A stretch of 64,000 bases of DNA. Source: Micractinium sp. NFX-FRZ (taxonomy: Eukaryota > Chlorophyta > Trebouxiophyceae > Chlorellales > Chlorellaceae). The position numbers were made by a program, and so were the translations under genes. Below the pieces are notes generated by a model. The model saw only the letters and a list, made by a program, of their open reading frames with translations. It was not told the origin of the DNA and searched no databases. Shown here piece by piece: positions 33,601-64,000 of this stretch. Every line of letters begins with the position of its first letter. Positions within the stretch are counted from its first letter, which is position 1. The stretch spans positions 24,393 through 88,392 of the forward strand of contig JAPTJF010000253.1 in the NCBI GenBank assembly GCA_029339195.1. Direction: 5' to 3'.

Positions 33601-36600
33601 TCGCTTTACCTGCTCCCACCCCACCCCGCGCAGGAGCTGCTCCGGGCAAAGAGTGATGCAGAGGAGCAGCGCGATGTTGCCGCCAGGTGCGGCAGTGGGA
33701 GCGGGTCGTAGGTGGCTTTCGCCTGTGTGAAGCTGAGGAGGCACCTTGTCGCCCTGCTTGCTGAGTGCCATGCTAACTGTACCCTCAATTACCCTGTCTG
33801 CCCCTGGAACAGTAGCGTGGAAGCTGAGCTTGTGGCCCTGCGGGCACAGCTGGATCAGGCGCAGGCAGTGGCTGCTGAGCGCCAGGCCAGCCAGGTCGAT
33901 GCTCTGGCTCAGCTGGACAGCAGCAGGTGGGTTTGTGGCACGGGTTTCGTTCAATTGCACACAGTAGATTTGGGTGCTGCCTGCTATCGGCACTCCTGCA
34001 CGTGCAGCCTGCCTGAGTTAAGGGTGTCGCATGTGCTGTTCTTCACTCAACCCCGCCTGCCTGGCTTCCCGTGGGCACTGCAGGCAGCGCGCCAATGCAC
34101 TGGAGCAGCAGGTGGAGGCGCTGCAGCATGAGGTGCTGGAGAGCAAGTCGGAGGTGCAGCGGCAGCAGTCGGAGCTTGAGGCTGCACAGGCCTCCGCTGC
34201 CCTGCGCATTGCAGGCAAGCATGGGTGTTTAAGAGGGAGCCAGTGTGATAAGTTAAACTCAACTGCACGGCCCACGGAGCGTGCACGCCCCACGGCTGGC
34301 ATGAAGTGTCTGCCTATGTTGCTGGCGCCACCTCCGCCCACTTTGTGCTCCCTGTGCTGCAGCTGCGCTCAAGGCTGCCGAGGGGATGCAGGCAGAGCTG
34401 GACAGCCGCTCAGCACGCGTCGAGCAGCTGCAGGCAACACAGGAGAAGCTGCAGGTGAGGGCGCAGGGCATTGGAGGTGGTGCGCTACCCCGCTTTCATT
34501 ACCTGCGGCCTGCCAACAGTGCATGCTCCCACATTGATTGGCTGCGGCTCGGCAATCCATTGATTGGCTGCGTTGATCCAGCCTGCTCACTGCTGCACTG
34601 CTGCTTCCCACCTGCGCCGCAGGCGGAGACTGCTGATTTGAGCCAGCGCTGCACCCAGCTGCATGATGAGAACGTGCATCTGGTGTCCATGCTGGCGCAG
34701 CGTGACAACGAGTTGCAGGGTGAGTGGCGCAGCATTTGTTTTTAGTGATATGTTTTGAAAGAGATGTAGGGAGCAGGCAGGAAGCAGGCAGGCTCTACAG
34801 TACGGCCGCAATCTGCACCATAGCTCAGATATGTGCGATTTCTTGTTCCTCTGGTGCTGAGTCTGTCCACCTGCCTGCTTGCCGCCTGCAGAGATGGAGC
34901 AGACAATTGAGGAGACGGAGTCTCAGCTGAAGGAGCAGAAGGAGGGCGCTTCCAAGCTGGAAGGTAGGGCAGCCTTGCCATGCGGGCAAGCAAGGCGTGA
35001 CCTTGCCATGCGGGCACGGTGGCTGCTGCATGGGCACCTAGGTCAAGTGAGCTCCTTGGTTTGCTCCGAGTTCCAAGTGTGCCTGCTGGCTCGCGATGCT
35101 CACCCCGCCCATGCAGGTGATTTGCAAGAGGCTCAGGCTGCGCTGGCCGCCAAGGCGGCTGAGCTGGCGAGCGCCAGCGCTGAGCTGGAGGCAGTGCGCA
35201 GCAAGCTGGCGGAGATCACGTCTGCCATGCAGGACGCCCACGACCAGCTGGCTGACTTGCAGGTGGAGTGGGGCTGGGTGGGCGGGCCTTGGGGGCTGGC
35301 AAGCGGGCTGCAGGCTGGCCCCCAGGTGGTTGTAGAGCGGCTGCAGGCAGTGGACACACAGGCGACATGTCGACAGCTGGAGATCCTTCCTAGTGTGAGC
35401 ATGGGCTCTCTCTTTACTAGCACCTCTGGATGGCAGGGCGCCTTTTGCACACTGTAACATCTCCGTGAACATTTGCCTGTGGCCAATGCTCTCCTGCCTG
35501 CAGGACCGCCTGGTGTCAGCAGAGGAGCAGCAGGCGCAGGCGGAGTACGAGCTGAGCGACAAGTCTGCCAGCCTGGCAGAGGCAGAGGAGCAGCTGGGCG
35601 AGGTGAAGAGGCAGCTGGCCGCCGCTCGCGAGGCCCAGGCGCAGCACGACAGCGCTGCCGAGCAGGCGGCTGCGGAGCTGGAGGCAGCACACACCCGCGC
35701 CGCTGAGCTGGCTGCTGAGCTGGCAGAAGCGACGGCCCAGCTGGAGGCACAGCGGCAGGATGCTGCCGCTGGGCAGGAGAAGGCGGCTGCTGATCTGGAG
35801 GCTGCCCACTCCCGTGCTGCTGAGCTGGCCACAGCAGTAGCGGAGGCTACAGTCCTGCTTGAGGCACATCGCCAGGGTGCCTCTGCTGGGCAGGCCGAGG
35901 TGCAGGCGGCCCTGGCTTCCAAGGAGCAGGAGGTTGCCTCCCAGCAGGCTGCAGCAGAGGCGGCGCAGCAGCGCGCTAGCGAGCTGGCCGCCCAGCTGCA
36001 GCAGCTGCAGCAGGTCACGCTTCTGGAGAAGGAGCAGCAGGTGAGCGGCAGCAGAGCAGCAGGGCTGTTAGCCGGCGGTGGGCGGCTGGACTGCCTGCCT
36101 GGCTTGCTCTGGAATCTGCGATGGGGCAACTGCTGTTACCTGCTTCTGTGCTCTCACAAGCTTTTCTTACCCAGGTGCTGAATGTTCCACCCCTCCCCAC
36201 ACTCTGCCATGCAGCTGCTGCTGGGCCGGGCGGAGGCCAAGGAGCTTCGGGAGCAGCTGGCAGCTCAGGAGGAGGCGGCCGACAAGCTGCGGGTGGGTGG
36301 GGGCGCAGCATGCGTGCGGGCCCACGCCAGAACGGCTGCTGGCTCCACATGGGAACAGTGTTGCAGGCCGCCTGAGTACTGCCACTACATCTGCCCAGCC
36401 CCGGGACCTGCTCTGTGTGGGGCTGCTCCGCCTCACCTCTGTGCTCATCCATTGCCCCTCTTGTCTTCACCTGCCAAAGGCCCTGCTGGTGGAGAAGGAT
36501 GCCGAGTTTGCCAAGCTGAAGCACGACATGACCGTGGAGGTCAGCGAGGCGGCGCAGCAGGTGCGGCAGCTGCTGGCGGCGCAGAGCCGCGTGGCGGCGC

Positions 36601-39266
36601 TGGAGGAGGAGATGAAGGCGGCGCAGCAGAAGGAGAGCGAGGTGCGCTGGGGGTAGGGTGGCGTCGCTGTGGGCAGGCAGGGAGTCGTAATGGGCGGCCC
36701 GTCAGCTGGATGAACAGGTTGGGTGCATGGTCGGTGCACGGGCTCCATGCCTGCCCCATCTCTGGCAAGTGTGCATGGCAATCCAGCTATTTCCGTTCTC
36801 TGCATCCCGCCTTCCTGTTTCCTGAACACCCGGTCTGCTGTGTGCGGGCGGCCTTCCTGCAGTACGCACAGCTGCCCCTCAAGATGGCCGAGGCTGTGGC
36901 AGCTGCACGGGCCGACGCCCGTGTTGAGCTGGACCGGCTGGAGCAGCTGTTGGACGAGGTGCGGCCGCACCGGCGGATTCATGGGTGATTGGGATGATTG
37001 ACAGGCCCACCACCTCTCATTCAAAACTGGCCCTTGCACGGCAGGCTGTTTCTTCCAAGCACGCTGTGTGCACGCTGCTTGTCAGTGCTGCCATGCACTC
37101 ACCCCTCCCCTGTGCTTGTGTCATGGTGCAGCGCGACCAGGAACTGGCGGCGCTGCGGCGGCAGTTCAGCGAGGCCCAGGCGGAGATTGCCGAGGCGGCC
37201 ACCATGACCACCAGCCACGCACAGGTGCGCTGGCAAGGCTGCCGGGTCAGGGTGTGACAACGTTGCAGCGGAAAAGCAGAGCTGAACCGTCTTGGTCAGG
37301 AAAACCCACACCTCGTGCCTATGCCCACTCCCTGGCACAGCATGCTCAGCAAGCAACATGGAAAACATGTGCATTTGCTGCCTCTGCCCCTGCAGGAGCA
37401 GATTGAGCAGCTGGTGGCGGAGCGGGAGGCGTGGATTGATGAGGTGCAGGCGCAGCGCGCTGAGGCCACTGGTGAGGGTACTGCTGCCATGGGGGGGCTG
37501 AGGGGTAGTGGGTGGGTGCACAGCTGCAGACACAGCACCTCCCATGCACGCACCTGCCTGCCTGGCAAAGGGGAGCGCACGCACAGCTGCACAGGGACCA
37601 TGCCTGGGCCTGCTCACCCGGCATTTACCTTACCCTGCTGAACCCTGCTTCCCCTCACGCTGCAGCCGCGGTGGAGGCGTCGCGTGCGCTGGAGCGGCGC
37701 GTCGCCGAGCTGAGCGAGGAGCGCGGCAGCCTGGCGGCATCGCTGCAGGAGGTGTCGGAACGGGCGGGCAAGCTGGAGAGCGAGCTGACGCACCTGACGG
37801 GGCAGCAGAACCTGAACCAGCGCATCCAGTATCACAAGAAGGTGCGCTGGCTGTGTACGTATTGATAGGCATTAAACCACTGCAGGACAGGCGTGCTTCT
37901 CATCTGCTGCATGGCCGCACGCACGCACCTCGACTGTCACGCGACTGTTGCTCCTGCCTCGCCTCAACCTGTGCTGCCCTGGTCCGCTGCCCTGTTCCGC
38001 TGCGCAGGTCAAGGAGGAGAACGATTCGCTGCGGGAGGAGCTGGGGCGCCTGCGCATCGACCACCACAGGGCGCAGGTGTGCACCGTTTGTGGGCCAGGC
38101 TGGCATTGGGCCTGCTGTTTCGCCCAGTGCATGAGCCTGCACATTCAAGGCTGCGTGACGTGCAGAGCGCTGTGCACAAGTGTTCGCACACTGCAGAGTA
38201 GAGCCCCCTTATCAGTGCCAGCTGAGCGCAGCTGTCAATGCATGTCCCTCATGCAGGTTCGGTACGAGCGCGTTGCCGGGGAGCTGCAGAAACTGCGGGG
38301 TGCCCACGGCCAGGTGCGTGGGCTTGCCGCCGGGCAGCAGGCGGGCCATGTGGAAGCAGGGCTGGCTGTGGGACGTGCATGCGCTGGGCTGGTGACGCTC
38401 ATGCCCACCTGCCTGCCTGCCTTCCTGCCGACCTGCCTGTATGTATTTACGCATTGATGACCCCGCCATGCCTTCATGCCTGTGCAGGATGGCCTGCCTG
38501 ACTTCGAGGCTGAGGAGGCGCTGCGGGATGCGCTGGCGGCCACCGAGGCTCAGAAGCACCAGGTGAGGGAGAAGCGCCAGATGGCAGCTGGGCAGGGGAT
38601 GCAGCGGTGCACTGGGTGCCAACCAACGTGCTACGATGGTGGAGCGCAAATGCAGGGAGCACCCGCCAGGCCAACCGTGCCCACCCAGCGCTGCTGTGCA
38701 TCCGTGCTGCTTGGCACCACTCGGCTCGGTCTGCTCTCCTAGCCACCTAGCCTCCTCACTCAGTACCCCTGCTTCGGTCCATGCGTGCAGCTTGAGAAGG
38801 AGCTGGAGGGCCTGGCTGCTGCGATCCTGGCGCTGGCGCCACGTCAGCAGCAGCACGGCTCAGCTGCGTCGTCTGCAGGAGGGGAGGGCGAGGACGACAT
38901 TGTGCTGGAGTTTGGCACCCCCCGCCCGCACCTGAAGCCTGCCGGCGCCCCAAGCCAGGTGAGGCAGGCACAGGGCTGTTGGATGGGAGCTTCAGTGTGG
39001 CTTCAAGCTGGCACCCCTCGAGTGTGCTTCCCTGCCCCTCCTGCCATGCTGTGCAGGCGGGCACTGCCGCTGCGGCCGCGGAGGCGCGGCGTGCGCTGGC
39101 CGACATTTCGGCGCAGCAGGCGGCCAACGCGCGCTGCCTGGAGGACAACCGCCAGCAGATCCGGCTGCTGAAAGAGAGCAGCAAGCTGGCGCGGCTGCGG
39201 CGCACCTCGGCGGCTCTGGGAGCCACGGCAGGGGAGAGCGGCCAGCAGCAGCAGCAGCGGCAGTAG
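27671..39266 (+). CDS. Kinesin-12 family motor (KIF15/PAKRP type)
   Basis: 38 exons, 1699 residues, frame kept throughout: 27671-27856, 28036-28450, 28701-28760, 28924-29126, 29276-29378, 29516-29606, 29815-29906, 30069-30187, 30331-30417, 30581-30670, 30895-31140, 31288-31398, 31576-31648, 31803-31927, 32199-32315, 32470-32577, 32728-32879, 33092-33185, 33361-33486, 33634-33686, 33813-33926, 34084-34214, 34363-34454, 34623-34719, 34892-34963, 35117-35262, 35504-36040, 36215-36292, 36480-36641, 36863-36958, 37132-37224, 37396-37471, 37666-37841, 38008-38076, 38257-38313, 38488-38562, 38791-38958, 39057-39266. A 140-residue N-extension precedes the motor (about 141-482): [11 protein letters not shown]-loop GQTGSGKT (222-229), switch [10 protein letters not shown], switch [29 protein letters not shown]. 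The neck AVVNE and the late [14 protein letters not shown] block are kinesin-12 marks. The stalk (483-1699) is coiled coil. Kinesin-12 members act on spindle and division-plane microtubules. Intron 22 is GC-AG. Confidence 0.93.
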
Positions 39267-39492
39267 GACAACTCGCACTGGGTCCTGCCCACCGTGTGTA
39301 GCTGTGATATCTAGAGCGGTGCTGCCTCAGCACCTCCCTGCCTTGTTCCCTTGCGTGTATTGAACTGCCTGTGAATGTATTGATGTAGTGCCAAGATTTG
39401 GTAACAATCAAGATATTGAGAGCTGCAGAGAGGGCATAAGCAGAGGCAGGCACGATAGCTGGAATTACGCAAGCAGCAGTCTTGTGGGGCTG
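39267..39492. other. Convergent 3' ends of kinesin-12 and USP
   Basis: A 226-base tail-to-tail spacer, AT-richer than its surroundings. No clear TGTAA is present on either strand; TGTATTG occurs twice on the plus strand. Confidence 0.4.
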
Positions 39493-41694
39493 CTAGCTCT
39501 CCTCTGGCCATGCTGCCGCTGGCCGCACATACGCCACAGGGCGTTGGCACTTATTCGACATGTACTCCGCCACGCTGCCCAGGATCTCGTCTGTGCATGC
39601 CTGCATTGGCAACGGGGCGGGCAGGAGGGCAGCTGACATGCGGCGCAAAAGCAGGTGCTGCACAGCATGGCACAGCATGATCACATAAATTCTCTGGGCA
39701 CAGAAGCTGCTAGGCAGCGGGGCCACTTGGCACATGTCGTCTGGCAGCATGCGCCGCAACAGCTGCTGGTCTCACCTTGTTGTGCGCCGACAGAATCACG
39801 ATGTCTGCGTCACGTTGCTCGATGTCCCTGCAAGCCGGGGGCGGCAGGTGTGGAGAGTGAAGGAAGGCCGACTGCGGCGGTGCTTCCACCGACTTCGCGG
39901 CAAGTAGGGAGCACTATCTTTGTGCATGCATCCTTGTGCATGATGGTCCCAACATGCACACAACTGCTGTGCTGTGCCGCTGGCTCCCAACGAGCCTGGC
40001 CTCCACTCTCGCTGCACCCTGCCTGCGGGCCCGCCTTCCCCCTGCCCTCAGACCCAGGCTCCCTCCCGCCCACTCACTGCAGCAGCAGCTCCGCCACCTG
40101 CTTCAGCCCCGCATCCTGCCGCTCCGCATACAGGTGCAGCTGCAGGAGGGGTGCGGGTGGACGCTTTTTGTCAGTATGCGCCGCTGGGCTTGCAAAGAAA
40201 CACACCTGCTTTTGAGGCAAGCAAGCGGTGCACTTGAGGCAGCACCGTCATGGGGCGCAGCGGCGGCATTGCATCCTGCAGGAGCCGACCAGTCTGAATG
40301 AGTTGCGAGTGCCCCACTTGATTGGGCACCCTTTTGGGGTGCAGCAGCGGCACTGTGACATATTGCAGTTAGTGTGAGGGTGGCGCACCTGGTAGGGCAC
40401 CATCTTGGGGCGCAGCAGCGGGAGGAAGCGCGCCTCCAGCCGTGCCTTGGCGTCCGCTATAAGATGCTGCTCTTGCCGCATGTCGCTGGAAGGGCTGCGG
40501 CAGTGGGGGAGGGTGCACATCAAAGCAGCGGGCACTGGGGCAAGCCGCCTGCACTTGTGTCGTCTTTAGAGCTGCTGCTCCTGCCGCATGTGACTGGGAG
40601 AGATGCAGAGGGTGAGTGAGACGAGCGTCAAGAGAGGCCGGCGCCTTAGCGTCCGCTGTCAACTGCTGCTGCTGCTGCTGCAGCTGCAGCATGTCCCCCC
40701 AGGGCATGCATGGCGTGGGATGGCAAGATGCACAGCAGCATGTGAGCGCAGCAGGCGCCCTGGTATCTCATGTTGACATCCGCTGCTGCTCCGACAACAT
40801 GTGCCGTAAAGAGGTGCGGCAGGGTGAGAGCGCGCATTGAAACTTGGAGGCACGCCGAATGCAGGCGATAGGGCATCCTCTGTTCTATGCCCTGCCTTGG
40901 CCTGCCCCGGCACAGAGCTGCCTCTGCCCTTCGCCCGTCTGTTCTACGCCCTGCCTTGGCATGCCCCGGCACAGCGCTGCGTCTGCCCTTGACCCGCCGC
41001 TCTGCCGGCTTCCTTCCAGGGCCTGCCCTGCCGCTTTCAATGCATGCCAGCTCAGCTCACTTGCAGTTGAAGGAGCCGCCCACCACTCCGTGGAAGACCT
41101 CCATGTGGGGCAGCAGGCATTTCACGACATACCTGCACGCACAGGGGAGGGGCAAGGGTTGGGCGGGACTAACGCAGCGATCAAGCAGCACACAACTGCA
41201 CAGGGACAGCAGCGTTAGCGGAGATACCCTGGGCAGCAAGCAAAGCAGTGCACTGGTATGCCGGCTGAGCTGTGCTGTGCTGTGCTGTGCTGTGCTCACG
41301 TCATGTGCACCACATCTCCTTCTTTATACAGATTTTCGATGGCCCATCTGCGGCAGTGGGAGGTTAGGAGAAATGATATAGCTTAGCGTGCAGCCCTGTT
41401 CACACAGTGCCCGCAAATGCACACACTGTACCGCATCCCGCACGCGAGTATCGCACCCCGCGCCGCACGGCCGAACCCCAAGGCCCTGCGGCCGACAGGA
41501 GCTCAGTAGTCAACCCCAATGCTGCACATGCCCACCATCTGGCTGCAGTGTGCAACTTGCTCACAGTGAAGACACGCTCAACACACTCACTGGCAGGCGG
41601 CCGCAGACTCCGCCGTGTCCTCAGCGCACACCAGCAGGGCGCGCCGGCGGGCCCTGGGAGAGGCGTCACCTCCGTGTGCTGTTTGCCGGCTCAT
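39493..41694 (-). CDS. Universal stress protein (USP/UspA fold)
   Basis: Exons in coding order: 41694-41591, 41347-41300, 41132-41061, 40485-40389, 40139-40078, 39827-39776, 39600-39493; 180 residues, a normal USP length. Order of family blocks: RRALLVCAEDTAES (strand 1), QWAIENLYKEGDVVHMTYVV (typical W-A-x-E-N-L and D-x-V-H), a central helix IADAKARLEARF with PYQLHLYAE, DADIVILSAHNK, then EILGSVAEYMSNKCQRPVAYVRP. USPs are small cytosolic alpha/beta proteins of stress responses, some binding ATP. The G-x2-G-x9-G-S/T loop is only partly present (SAHNK then LGS), so nucleotide binding is doubtful. Exon 4 is flanked on both sides by degenerate copies of its own edges. It diverges from the BEACH gene across a 538-base region. 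Confidence 0.88.
40231..40350 (-). repeat. Two decayed copies of USP exon 4 3' edge with donor
   Basis: Copies at 40231-40266 and 40315-40350 resemble 40386-40421, which encodes LRPKMVPYQ followed by the donor. Both keep the CGCAGC(A/G)GCGG core (one with T for C) and read RPMTVLPQV and HPKRVPNQV. They are spaced 84 and 71 bases apart inside intron 4. Confidence 0.8.
40573..40700 (-). repeat. Decayed copies of USP exon 4 5' edge
   Basis: Bases 40573-40600 match 40465-40492 at 24 of 28 positions (offset 108). A weaker copy at about 40640-40700 keeps GCGTCCGCT and translates to QQLTADAKA, recalling HLIADAKA of the exon. Both lie in intron 3. Confidence 0.7.
40879..40996. repeat. 59-bp tandem duplication in USP intron 3
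   Basis: Two adjacent 59-base copies (40879-40937 and 40938-40996), both starting TCTGTTCTA, differ at only a handful of positions. No coding content. Confidence 0.9.
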
Positions 41695-41715
41695 GCTGTC
41701 TCGGGCCGCTCCTCG

Positions 41716-41791
41716 GTGCCCTCGCCGTTGCAGCAGAAGAACGGGGCGCGCTAGTGCCCTCGAAGTTGCAGCAAAGGAACGGGGCGCGCTA
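41716..41791. repeat. 38-bp tandem duplication just upstream of the USP start
   Basis: Two adjacent 38-base copies, 41716-41753 and 41754-41791, match at 34 of 38 positions. Each contains AACGGGGCGCGCTA. They lie 22-97 bases upstream of the USP start codon, probably in its leader or core promoter. Confidence 0.9.
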
Positions 41792-41998
41792 GTGTTGCCC
41801 GCACGTCAAGCTTGCTCCCGGTGTGTTACGGTTCCCCTCTGCTCAATGCACCGATCAAGGCAAGAAATGACGGAATGGCGTTCATGACCATTGCCACCGT
41901 GTCGGTCGCAGAACCCTCGCGTTGGGAGGCTGGTCAAACAGCGTTGCAGCCCGATCACATCGTGGCTTGGTGCAGTCCAAGAACGAATCGAAGCCCGA

Positions 41999-42022
41999 CG
42001 ACTGATCAATATTGATCAGTCG
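41999..42022. promoter_or_regulatory. 24-bp perfect palindrome in the USP/BEACH divergent promoter
   Basis: CGACTGATCAAT is followed directly by its exact reverse complement. It lies about 305 bases from the USP start and 210 bases from the BEACH start. It could be a site for a dimeric regulator serving both genes. A remnant of an inverted insertion is also possible. Confidence 0.6.
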
Positions 42023-42232
42023 GGAGTCCAAAAACCATCTCTCCGCAACGCAGCCTCGCCAACCGCGCTTCAAAGGAGAGCCGGCACAATAATATCAAGA
42101 GCCCAGACGGCGGCTGTGCTTTGCTGCCGACTGAAGTGCACCTTGAGTGGCAGCGACGGCGGCGGCGGCGGCGCTGGTGACAGCAGCAGCCAGCGCCAGG
42201 GCCTGCTGCTAAGCAACAGGCATGCCTGAGCA

Positions 42233-64000
<21,768 letters not shown>

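Larger units (their letters stand above)
41695..42232. promoter_or_regulatory. Shared 5' region of USP (-) and BEACH gene (+)
   Basis: A 538-base divergent spacer, AT-richer than the genes. It contains the 38-bp tandem duplication (41716-41791) and the 24-bp palindrome (41999-42022). Its size and architecture suit a bidirectional promoter. Confidence 0.55.

Noticed and set aside
40879..40996. Transposon-derived repeat in USP intron 3
   Set aside because: The 59-bp copies are plain head-to-tail tandem repeats with no terminal inverted repeats or target duplication.

Overview
The window is nuclear DNA of a GC-rich green alga, most likely a trebouxiophyte close to Chlorella or Micractinium. The evidence is intron-dense genes with GT-AG and many GC-AG introns, Ala/Gln/Pro low-complexity inserts, hydroxyproline-type (SPPPP)n tracts, and a plant-like gene set (ATG4, kinesin-12, universal stress protein, giant BEACH protein). 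I joined the exons by hand; every chain below keeps one open frame across all its junctions. No rRNA, tRNA, CRISPR array or organellar gene was seen.

Layout. 48-615: a non-autonomous hAT-like element with perfect 15-bp terminal repeats and an 8-bp target duplication. 1196-6302 (-): secreted metzincin-type metalloprotease with a proline-rich wall tail. 7302-10921 (-): small secreted Ala/Gln-rich protein of unknown function. 11724-16248 (-): autophagy cysteine protease ATG4 with a C-terminal ATG8-interacting motif. 16896-19358 and 19910-22182 (+): a tandem pair of polytopic membrane proteins that I do not recognise. 23276-26855 (-): coiled-coil protein. 27671-39266 (+): kinesin-12, 38 exons. 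39493-41694 (-): universal stress protein. 42233 to the window end (+): giant ConA-like/PH-BEACH/WD40 protein (SPIRRIG/ALFY type), cut by the window edge.

The strongest unexplained signal is structural. At least 17 of the 122 introns carry decayed, tandemly offset copies of the exon edge beside them, including the splice site (offsets about 30-230 bp). In each case the inferred transcript uses the outermost site, so the protein is unchanged and the copies drift inside the intron. This looks like intron growth by junction-spanning tandem duplication. I saw none in the 37 kinesin introns. Other signals are an unusual GC-AG intron share (9 of 122), a one-exon gene-conversion tract in the membrane-protein pair, and a 24-bp perfect palindrome in the shared USP/BEACH promoter.

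Themes by gene: autophagy and membrane traffic (ATG4, BEACH), cell division (kinesin-12, coiled-coil protein), cell-wall or secreted products (metalloprotease, Ala/Gln-rich protein). The genes look like ordinary neighbours rather than one pathway. Shared 5' regions join ATG4/membrane gene 1, coiled-coil/kinesin and USP/BEACH.
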